64,000 bases of DNA from Paenibacillus tepidiphilus. GTDB lineage: Bacteria > Bacillota > Bacilli > Paenibacillales > Paenibacillaceae. Position numbers and translations under genes: made by a program. Shown here piece after piece: positions 42,208 through 54,200 of this stretch. How positions within the stretch are numbered: position 1 is the first letter of the stretch; each line of letters opens with the position of its first letter. The stretch lies in assembly GCF_008635795.1 (NCBI RefSeq), contig NZ_VWRQ01000021.1, positions 62,001 to 126,000 on the forward strand. Direction: 5' to 3'. The notes beneath the pieces were generated by a model. That model did no database searches and was not told the DNA's origin. It saw nothing but the letters and a program-made list of their open reading frames with translations.

Positions 42208-45200
42208 CTAAACGTTTGCCGTCCAATACTGTGCTAGCACCTGCATAGCTTCCTCTCTGCGCTGGCTGACCGCCTCCGACCAGTCTATTCCTGTCGATTC
42301 CGTAAAGGAAGACATGGCTTGAATGAGTTGGTTGACTTGAGTGCTGAGAAGCTTTGTTCCATCTGATGCCATAAAAACCTCAGTCTGCTGTTCTATACCG
42401 TTATACCATCCAGTGACTTCAAGTTGATTTGCGGTATTAACCACTTTCACAACCAGGTCTTCGCCGTCTTGAGCAAACACGATATCTGCCGGATTATATG
42501 ACAACCGAACGGTATCTGTATTTCCTGCTGTTGTATCATAATCGTTAATTTGTGCAACACCGGAGATCGTCCAAACATCATATAGATCGTCTCCGGACCC
42601 TCCGCTAATGATATCCCCATCGTAAGAAGATAAGAAAAATGTGTCGTTACCAGTACCGCCGCAAACTAATGATGCACTGTTTTGGAAAATAGTATCGTTT
42701 CCGGCACCAGCATAAATAGTAGAGCCTGCATATCCTCCATACACGGTATCATTACCTTCTCCACCATCTATGAAGCCATTTCCATCATTGGAGTACAGGA
42801 CGTCATTTCCGTCCCCGCCGTATATAGTGTCATTTCCGTCCCCGCCGTATATATAATCATCCCCGCCACCTCCATAAATCAGGTCGTCGCCTAGGTCTCC
42901 CCATATATCATTGTTTCCTTCCCATGCATAAATAATATCATTGCCGTCGCCGCCGAAGAAGTCATCATTTCCACTGCCGCCGTCCATCATATCGTCTCCT
43001 GCCCCCCCGTTGAGATAGTCATCTCCTAAGCGGCCAAACAATTGGTCATTCCCAGCATCTCCATAAATGTTGTCATATAAGTCGCAGCCATACAAAATAT
43101 CATTCCCTTCGCCACCTCCCATATAATTCGATCCAGTTTCCTGACTGTGCAAAACATCATCACCGGCTTCACCGTATAGAACAGCAGCATTTTTCAACAA
43201 ATCGTTCCCGGATCCGCCATACACCACATCCCCGTTTCCCCCGCCGTCTATCGTATCATCTCCGCCATAACCATAAAATACATCAAAGCCCCCTAATCCA
43301 TGCATTTCATCTTTTCCTTCAGTACCGTGCATCACATCGAATTCGTCGGTTCCCCAGAATTCGTAAATCTCCCCGGGCAGCCTTACTTTTCCTTCAATAA
43401 TCTCTTTGGTCCAGACTATCCCGTCAGCGAATTCAATACCTGCGAGAGCATTATTCAAGTACCATCCGCTTATAATAATCTTTTCATTTTCAGAGATAAC
43501 TATGGATAAATCATTATCATTTCTTAAGATACGCAGGTATTGCCATATGCCTTCACCGAGCTTCAGATAATTTCGAACTAGAGTCGATTCTGCCGAAATA
43601 ACGGTATCCGTTCCATCACCCAAATTATAGACGATTGAATTATCACCACTTTCGACAACAATGGTATCATTCCCAAGTCCACCAATAAAGGTATTATTTC
43701 CACTGCCGCCAAACAAAGTATCATCCCCTTTACCGCCATAAAGGGTATCATTCTGTTCTCCACCTTTAAGAGTATCGTCACCGGCCAGACCATAAATCAC
43801 ATCTTCTCCGCCCAATCCATCAATGGTATCACTTCCATCCGTACCATAGAGTTCATCTGGACCATCCGTAACAGGCAACTCCACATTAGACTCAACGTTT
43901 GCGGCATCCCACACCGTTCCGTTACTAAACTTTATGGATTCCAATTGGTGACCGTCATACCATTTCTCCAGTTTAACTTCACCGTCATCCTGAAATTTCA
44001 AGACTAGATCTGATCCTGCCCTGTATATACTTACGCTATCAGGTGTTATTCCGTCCCCCAAGCAAAGTGTATTATTTGATTGGGTATACAGACCATCCCA
44101 CAATAAATCGTCTATCTCCTGAGGGGTATGATACGTGGGAATAATTAAAATTCTGACCGCTCCGGAAATATCTTGCGTTGATCCGAATATATTGTCCCTG
44201 TTTCTTGTATAGTTCACTGTGCCGTTAACGCTATTTTCAGGAATAATAAATAAATACACATCAGGATCAGAAGCGGATAAGTCTTTGGAATGGGCATATT
44301 GAACTTCAACCCCCCCGATGCTTGTAGTCCTTACTTCAAATTGCTCATTTCCATCCGACCCTAAATTGCCTCCAGCAATTATTGAAAATGGGACATTCTC
44401 ATCGTTCTGTTTAATGTAAAGCTCTAAAATATTGTCACTCAGGAAACGGGCACGTGTGGCGAAGGTGTTACCTGCGACCACTGTTTCTCTAGTAACTCCA
44501 TCCGCAAGGCCAAAGTTAATTTCGGATGATACCCCCCCGATACTGAGGGTAGTAACTCCAAAACTATCAAAAGCATCTCTACCGCCATCAGACCAATAAG
44601 ATCCATTCCAATCCTGTATCGCTTTCCAGCCCCAGTTATATTGAAGGAGTCCGGAGTCAAGAATGTGACCTACTATTAATGTATCTTTCCCGTCTCCGAG
44701 ATTGTAGATGAATGTATTTATTCCTTTTCCAGAGTTTATAATGTCAGACCCTTTGCCTCCGGCAAGGATATCATCGCCTGCCTCCCCAAAAATAATATCA
44801 TTCCCGTCTCCGCCTGAAATAGAATCATTTCCCTTTCCACCATATAAATAATCATTTCCTTCTCCGCCGGTTAGCAGATCATTTCCATCCTGGCCATATA
44901 TGGTGTCGTTTCCGGTATCTCCGTATAGATTATCATCGCCGGCGCCGGCATCAATAAAGTCTTCGCCGGCATCTCCCCAAATACTGTCGTTTGAGGATTT
45001 ACCCATTAAGATATCTTCTCCATCCCCACCGTGAAGAGAAGAGCCATCTTCAACGGCTTCCAAGTAATCTTCCCCTTGATCGCCAAATAAGTATGCGCCA
45101 TTTCTTAACTTATCGTTTCCGGCACCACCATAAATAACATCCTCATTTCCTCCGCCGTCAATTATATCCGCGCCGCCATTCCCATAAATGATGTCGTCTG

Positions 45201-48200
45201 CACCTAAACCGAATATGATCTCATCGTTATCGGAACCCATAATTTCGTTAACTTCTTCTGTTCCACGTATCTCTTGTTTAACGTTAGCTTCCACCTCAGA
45301 GGCGCTCCATACAGTCCCATTGGAGAACTCAACCTTTTCAAGAGCGTTTCCGGAGTACCAATCTGAAACCGCGACTTCCCCTTCAGCCGAGGTTATCAAT
45401 ACCAGATCGTTCCCCCTTCTGACAATTAAAACATTCTCCGGTGTAATCCCTTCACCGAAACTTAAAGAGTTCCTTGCTTTATTATTGAAAAGGTTATCCC
45501 GCAGCAAATCTTGTATGGTCTGAAAGCCAAGATAAGTAGGAATTATCAAAATCCTGACTGCTCCGGACATATCAGCTGTCGACCCGTAAATATTGTCATT
45601 ATTTCTTGTATAATTTACTGCGCTGCCAACACTACTTTCAGGAATTATAAACAAATATACATCTGGATCAGAACCGGATAAGTCTTTGGAGTGGGCATAT
45701 CGAACTTCATTTCCTCCAATATTTACCGTCCTTACTTCAAACTGCTCTCTACCATCCGAACCCAAATTACCTCCAGTGCTTACTGAAAAGAGTGCATTCT
45801 CCGTGTTCTGCTTAATGAACAGCTCCAGGATGTTGTCACTTAGAAAACGGGCACGTGTTGCGAACGTATTGCCTGCGACAACAGTCTCCCGAGTAACTCC
45901 GTCCGCAGCTCCGAAGTAGATTCCGGAGGATACCCCTGCGAACCGGATAGTAGTTGATCCAAAATTGTCAAAAGCATCATTACCGCCGTCAGACCAATAG
46001 GATCCATTCCAATCCTGCGTCGCCTTCCAGCCCCAGTTATAATTAAAGTATTCGGTATCGCCATCAACGCCGGTATTGTCACCGGCTATTATTGTATCTA
46101 TTCCGTCTCCGCGATTATAAATAATCCGGTTTGTTCCTTTTCCAGGGTTCAGAATGTCAGAACCTTTCCCTCCGATCAGCAGATCATTTCCTGCTTCTCC
46201 AAAGAGTACATCATCTCCCTCGCCGCCATCTAATTGGTCAGTCCCCGCACCTCCATATAATGTATCGTTGTCATCCATTCCGTATAATGTATCATTACCT
46301 GTACCCCCATCCAATACATCATGGCCACTGTATCCGGATAGAGTATCATTCCCTTCCAAACCGTAAATTTTGTCATTGATCCCGTAATAACCGTACAACC
46401 AATTATCGCTCTGCGTTCCGCGGATAATTAAGTTTGATTCCAGTTCTGCCTGAGACCATTCTGTTCCATTGGCGAATAAAACTCTTTCAACTTTGTAATC
46501 GTTGCCGCTGGAATAATAATAATTAACTGTCATTTGTTCGTTTGTCTCTTTTATCCGAAAAATTAAATTATTTGTTTCCCGGTATATTTCAATTTCTTCT
46601 GGATCGACCAGTAACTGAATGGTGTCGATGTTTCCAGTACTAACGTCATAATCATAGACGATGTCGTTTCCATAACCTTTACCGAATACATAAGTATCAT
46701 TTCCGGAGTGAACAGGAGAAGTTGCAGACTCTTGATTTCCATATAGCAGATCATTACCGCTACCTCCATCGAGCACATCGTTTCCTGCGCCACCATAAAG
46801 ATTGTCGTACCCGTTTCCTCCATACAGAACATCATTTCTACCCTTACCGATTAAGTTATCATTTCCATTAAACCCATACAGCAGACTATCTTCATCTTCC
46901 CAGGCTTCCAGCATCTCGCTGTCTACAGTCCCAAGAACAGTAAAGTCATACAATTGAGCTAAAGTATCTTCTCTAGTCCACACTGTTCCATCCAAAAAGA
47001 CCACTTGTTCTATTTTTTTACTTTCACCTGTAAAGTATGAATCTACAATCAATTGATCATTTGTACCCTTTATGGCAAGAACAAGCGAGTTATTGTTTAC
47101 CCCCACCTCAATATCTGCAGGATTTACCAATAGTTTAATGGTAGCAATATTGCTATTATCCCAATCACTAATAACAACCGTATCCTTACCGTATCCTCGT
47201 CCGAAGACAAATTGGACAGCACCCATTTCTCCGCCGTATAATGTATCGTTTCCTGCCCCCCCGTCCAGTACGTCATCGCCGCCATGACCGTTTAGCTCAT
47301 CATTGCCACCCAAGCCATATAACTTATCATTGATACCATACAACCCATCTATTTGGTCGTCTTCGCTTGTACCGAGCACGGTTAATCCCCGATCATATAT
47401 ATCCTCATAGGTCCATAAAGTACCGTCTTCAAATTTAACCTGGTTTAACTGGGGATGAAAGTAAAAATTATCTATCGTAACCGATCCAGTATTCCCCAAT
47501 ACCTTGAAAATTAAATTTGAGCCTTCTCTTATAATGGAAACATCCTCTGGAGTAATCCCTCGCCCGAAACTAAGCGTATTCCACCCCTGATAATCCCAAT
47601 TCTCTACCGTATCATGACCATCTCCGACATTATAAATCATAAGGTCATTACCGGTACCGAACACGATAGTGTCATCGCCGGAACTTCCTTCCAGCACATC
47701 ATCTCCTCCTCCCGCAAACAACAAATCATTGCCACCGAGACCAACAATGTTGTCATTATCATCATTACCATACAATTCATCATCCAGATCGCTGCCTACT
47801 ATGCGGGCAGTTTTGGTCTTAATAAACGCAAGATCCCATACGGTGCCATCCGTAAACTCAATGCGTTCTATCATATGGTTACCGTCGCCGTAAAAGAAGT
47901 TGTTGACAATCAACTTGTCACTCGAACCATTAATGCTTAATAGCAGATTATCTGAGCTTTTCTGTAGGACAACATCTGACGGAAGGATGTCGTCCTTGAA
48001 CCGGATGACATCTATGTTCCCTGCTGTACTATCGTTGTCATAGATTGTGTCTACCCCGTAACCGCGGCCAAAGATATAAGTGTCATTCCCGGCGACTTCA
48101 TCCGCCCAATAATTGTCCCCCCCATGTAACTCATCCTCTCCAGATCCCCCGTCTAAAACATCATCTCCAGCTTTACCAATGAGATTATCATTGCCGCCGA

Positions 48201-51200
48201 GCCCAAATAGCAGATCATTGTCCGCGTTCCCCGTCAGCGTATCATCCATGACTTCGCTTCCCACGATATATCGTGCTTTTTCCTTGATATACGCGAAATC
48301 CCAAACGGTTCCATTTCCAAATTGAAATTGTTCAATTGCATCATTTCCACCGCCGGAAAAGTAATTATTAACAAATAATGAATCCTCGGTTCCCTTAATT
48401 CTCATATTCAGGTGGTCTTCGTTTTTAGTCAGAATAATATCTTCGGGGAGAATATCGTCTTTAAACTGGATAATATCCCTATTTCCTGCTGTACTATCGT
48501 TATCATAGATCCGATCAGAACCGTAACCCCGGCCAAAGATATAGGTATCATTGCCAGCTCTTCCATCCAGGTAATCGTTTCCTGAGCGGCCATCCAGTAT
48601 ATCATCAAATGCATTACCTGTAAGAATATCATTCGATCCGGTTCCTATCATATGGCGGGTTATCTCTTTGATATACGCGAAGTCCCATTGTGTACCATCT
48701 GCAAAATGAATGCGCTCGATGGTGTATCTTCCGCCAGCGCTAAAGTAATCCCGTATGAACACCCTGTCTGTGGTTCCATTGATGCTCAGTTCCAGGTCAT
48801 CCCCGCTTTTCTTCAAAAGGATGTCGCTCGGCAGGACATCTTCCTTGAACTGAATAACGTCCACATTACCTGCTGTGCTGTCGTTGTCATTAATTGTATC
48901 CACCCCATAGCCCCGGCCAAAGATATAGGTGTCATTGCCGGCCCCGCCCTGTAAGTTGTCATTCCCTAAGCGGCCATCCAGTATATCGTTATCCGCATTT
49001 CCTGTCAATGTATCATTGGATGTACTTCCGAGCATCGTACGCGTAGTTTCCTTGATGTACGCTGAATCCCAGACGGTTCCGTTAGCGAACTGGATGCGCT
49101 CGATCGCATAGCTCCCGCCGCTGGCCAGGGAGTTGCTCACAAACAGCTTGTCGGCAGTTCCGCTAACCTTCAGTTCCAGATTGTTACCGTTTTTAGTCAG
49201 GATAATATCTTCTGGAAGAATATCGCCCTTAAACTGAATAATATCCACATTACCTGTCTTGCTGTCGAAATCATAAATCGTATCCAGCCCATAGCCGCGA
49301 CCAAAGATATAGGTGTCATTGCCAGCCCCACCCTGTAAGCTGTCATTCCCCGAGCGGCCATCCAGCGTATCATTGTCCGCATTACCGATGAGCGTATCAT
49401 TGGATATGCTTCCGAGCATCGTACGCGTGGTTTCCTTGATGTATGCTGAATCCCAGACTGTTCCGTTTGCAAACTGGATATGCTCGATCGCATAGCTCCC
49501 GCCGCTGGCCAGATAGTTGCTTACAACCAGCTTGTCGGCAGTACCGTTGATGCTCAGTTCCAGGTCATTCCCGTATTTCTGCACTTTTATGTCTTCCGGG
49601 AGAATATCGTTCTTGAACTGAATAACGTCCACATTACCTGCTGTGCTATCGTAATCATAAATCGTATCCACCCCATAGCCCCGGCCGAATATATAGGTAT
49701 CATTGCCGACCCCACCCTGTAAGCTGTCATTCCCCGAACGGCCATCCAGTGTGTCATTGTCTGCATTTCCCGTCAGCGTATCATTGGATGCACTTCCAAG
49801 CATTGTACGCGTGGTTTCCTTGATGTACGTTGAATCCCAGACGGTTCCGTCCGCGAATTGGATACGCTCTATCGCATATTTCCCGCCGCTGGCCAGATAG
49901 TTGCTCACAACCAGCTTGTCGGCAGTTCCGTTCACTCTGAGTTCCAGATTGTCACCGTTTTTGGTCAGGATAATATCCTCCGGGAGAATATCGTCCTTGA
50001 ACTGAATAACGTCCACATTACCTGCTGTGCTATCGTAATCATAAATCGTATCCATACCATAGCCGCGGCCGAAGATATAGGTATCATTCCCGGCCCCGCC
50101 TCGTAAGGAATCATTTCCTATTCCACCATCCAGCGTGTCATTATCCGCATTTCCCGTCAGTGTATCATTGGATGAACTTCCGAGCATCATACGCGTGGTT
50201 TCCTTGATGTACGCTGAATCCCAGACGGTTCCGTTCGCAAACTGGATGCGATCGATCGCATATCTCCCGCCGCTGGCCAGATAGCAACTCACCACCAGCT
50301 TGTCGGCAGTTCCGCTCACTCTCAGTTCCAAATCGTCAGCGTTTTTGGTCAGGATAATATCTTCCGGCAGGATATCGTCCTTGAACCGAATAATATCCAC
50401 ATTTCCTCCTGTGTTGTCATAGTCATAAATTGTATCCACCCCATAGCCGCGGCCGAAGATATAGGTATCACTCCCGGCCCCGCCTTTTAAGATGTCATTC
50501 CCCGAGCCGCCATCCAGTGTGTCATTATCTGCATTACCCGTCAATGTATCATTGGATGTACTTCCGAGCATCGTGCGCGTGGTTTCCTCGATGTACGCTG
50601 AATCCCAGACGGTTCCATTCGCGAACTGGATGCGTTCAATTGCATACTCCCCGCCGCTGACCAGATAGTTATTCACGACTAACTTGTCGGCAGTTCCGCT
50701 CACTCTCAGTTCCAGATCGTCACCGTTTTTGGTCAGGATAATATCCTCCGGCAGGATATCGTCCTTGAACCGAATAATATCCACATTTCCTGTTGTGCTG
50801 TCGTAGTCATAAATTGTATCCACCCCATAACCGCGGCCGAAGATATAGGTATCATTCCCGGCCCCGCCTTGTAAGGTGTCATTCCCCGAGCGGCCATCCA
50901 GTGTGTCATTATCTGCATTACCCGTCAATGTATCATTGGATGTACTTCCGAGCATCGTACGCGTGGTTTCCTTGATGTACGCTGAATCCCAGACGGTTCT
51001 GTTTGCGAATTGGATGCGTTCAATTACATATTTCCCGCCACTGACCAGATAGTTATTCACGACCAACTTGTCAGTCGTCCCATTTACTCTCAGTTCCAGG
51101 TGGTCTCCGTTCTTAATTAAGGTAATATCTTCCGGCAAGATATCATCCTTGAACTGAATGACGTCTACATTTCCCGCTGTGTTATCGTAGTCATAAATCG

Positions 51201-54200
51201 TATCCACCCCATAGCCGCGGCCAAAGATATAGGTATCATTCCCGGCCCAGCCTTGTAAGGTATCACTTCCCATTCTGCCATCCAGCGTATCATTGTCGGT
51301 ATTTCCAGTCAGTGTGTCAGCAGATGAACTTCCTATGATCGTACGTGTGGCTTCCCTGATATACGCCGGATCCCAGATTGTACCGTCCGCAAACTGGATA
51401 CGTTCAATTGCATAACTTCCGCCGCTGACCAGATAGTTATTCACGACCAACTTGTCAGTCGTTCCATTCACTCTCAGCTCCAGATGGTCTCCGTTCTTAA
51501 TCAAGGTAATATCCTCCGGCAAGATATCGTCCTTGAACTGAATGACGTCCACATTTCCTGCTGTGCTGTCTTTGTCATAAATCGTATCCACCCCATAGCC
51601 GCGGCCAAAGATATAGGTATCATTCCCGGCCCCGCCTTGTAAGGTATCACTTCCCATTCCGCCATCTATCGTATCATTGTCCGCATTACCTATGAGCGTA
51701 TCATTGGATGAACTTCCTGTGATCGTGCGGGTGGCATCCTTGATATACGCCAGATCCCAGATCGTTCCGTTTGCAAACTGGATGCGTTCAACTGCATATT
51801 TCCCGCCGCTGACCAGATAATTATTCACGACCAACTTGTCAGTCGTTCCATTCACTCTCAGCTCCAGGTGGTCTCCTTTCTTAATCAAGGTAATATCTTC
51901 CGGCAAGATATCATCTTTGAACTGAATAACGTCTATATTTCCGGCTGTGCCATCGTTGTCATAAATCGTATCCGTCCCATATCCGCGGCCGAAGATATAG
52001 GTGTCATTCCCGGCCCCGCCTTGCAAGGTATCATTTCCCATTCCGCCATCCAGCGTATCATTGTCGGCATTTCCCGTCAGTGTATCATTGGATGTACTTC
52101 CGAGCATCATACGCGTGGTTTCCTTGATACACACTAAATCCCAGACGGTTCCGTTTGCGAACTGGATGTGCTCGATCGCATATTTCCCGCCACTGACCAG
52201 ATAATTATTCACGACCAACTTGTCAGTCGTTCCATTCACTCTCAGCTCCAGATTGTCGCCGTTTTTTGTCAGGATAATATCCTCCGGCAGGATATCATCC
52301 TTGAACTGAATAACGTCTACATTTCCGGCTGTGCCATCGTAGTCATAAACCGTATCCACTCCATAGCCTCGGCCGAATATATAGGTGTCATTGCCCGGTG
52401 AATTCGAACGATCCCCTCCGTATAACTGATCGTTTCCGGCACCTCCGTCCAGTAAATCATTACCCGCTTGACCATAGAGGTAGTCGTTACCTTCAAGCCC
52501 AAAAAGCTTATCATTGTCCGCATTTCCCGTCAGTGTGTCAGCGGATGAACTTCCAGTGATCGTGCGTGTGGTATCCCTGATATACGCCGGATCCCAGACT
52601 GTTCCGTCCGCAAACTGGAGACGTTCAATTACATAGTTCCCGCCACTGACCAAATAGTTATTCACGACCAACTTGTCAGTCGTTCCATTTACTCTCAGCT
52701 CCAGGTGGTTTCCGTTTTTAATCAGAATAATATCTTCTGGCAAGATATCATTCTTGAACTGAATGACGTCTATATTTGCGGCTGTGCCATCGTTCTCATA
52801 TATCGTATCCACCCCATAGCCGCGGCCGAAGATATAGGTGTCATTCCCGGTTCCGCCTTGCAAGGTATCATTTCCCGATCCGCCATCCAGCGTATCATTG
52901 TCGGCATTTCCCGTCAGTATGTCAGCGGATGAACTTCCTGTGATTGTACATGTGGCTTCCCTGATGTACGCCGGATCCCAGATCGTTCCGTCCGCAAACT
53001 GGATGCGTTCAATTGCATTGCTTCCACCGCTGACCAGATAGTCATTTACGATCAACTTGTCAGTCGTTCCGTTCACTCTCAGCTCCAGGTGGTTTCCGCT
53101 CTTTATCAGGGTAATATCTTCCGGCAAGATATCATCCTTGAACCGTATAACATCCACATTCCCTGCTGTACTATCGTTGTCATAAATCGTATCCATCCCA
53201 TACCCGCGGCCGAAGATATAGATGTCATTCCCGGTTCCGCCCTCTAAATAATCATCGCCCCAACGTCCGTCCAGAGAATCATTTCCGCTTCCGCCTAAGA
53301 GGCTATCATCTCCCAACACTCCCATCAGATAATCATCAGCAGAGGTTCCATACACTGTATTTGAAGAGTACATATTATTACTCAAGAACTGAGCGTCAAA
53401 AATAGCAGCCCATTCTTTATTGAGGGAATAAAAAAAGCTTCTGAAACTGTTTTTATCCACATAATCAAAGATTTTAAATTCATGAAGCACAAAACTAAAC
53501 ATTTCTAATCTTCTTTTTCCGACGGGAGGATCTGCATTTAATTCTGTAAGTAATCTTCCTTGGATTGCTGTAAAATCCATTTCCATTTTTCCATTAACAT
53601 TCTTGTAATATAACATTTCCGTAAGATCTTTTACGTAGGTTTGGGATATCAGCAGGGCTTGGTACTTATCTAGCAAATCGCTAAAACATTCTTCCAATGT
53701 TTTACCGGCCATGGGTCCTGGCGAAGCTCCCCAACTACTCTTTTGAACAAAAGGTATGCCTAAAAAATGCTCAAGAGCTGTCAACTTTTTGGAATCAATA
53801 TAGGTCCCCCGGCTTCCGGGAACGACCTTGGCACTGCCTGACCACTCGTAAATAATTTCTTCTACTAAAGCACGTTGTTCTATAAGATCAGAATTGGATT
53901 CATTGATAAATCTTTGAACTAACGCAATAAGTGTTCCAGTCGCATCACTTGCCATAGTTTGATGTAAGGAAGCCACATTACCTGACCCTATAATATCGGG
54001 CAGCTCTTCAATAATCTTTGTTAGGGCAACCGATTGAATCCATTTAGAATCAGTTCTATCTCTATTGAATAAATAATCTCCCATTTCATTAATATTACCA
54101 TCTAATTTTTCATAGCTTCCGAGCCATCCCAGTATATTTTTATTGGACTCGGTTTTATTTACTGTAACATAGCCAGTAGACAGCGATTTGATGTCCAGTT

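Noticed and set aside
49000..53000. Many plus-strand frames of 60-110 codons across the RTX gene
   Set aside because: They repeat every 384 bp as the antisense of the tandem array and lack ribosome binding sites.
47780..53340. CRISPR array as explanation of the regular repeats
   Set aside because: The repeats are 384 bp units coding for conserved RTX protein, without short repeat-spacer structure.
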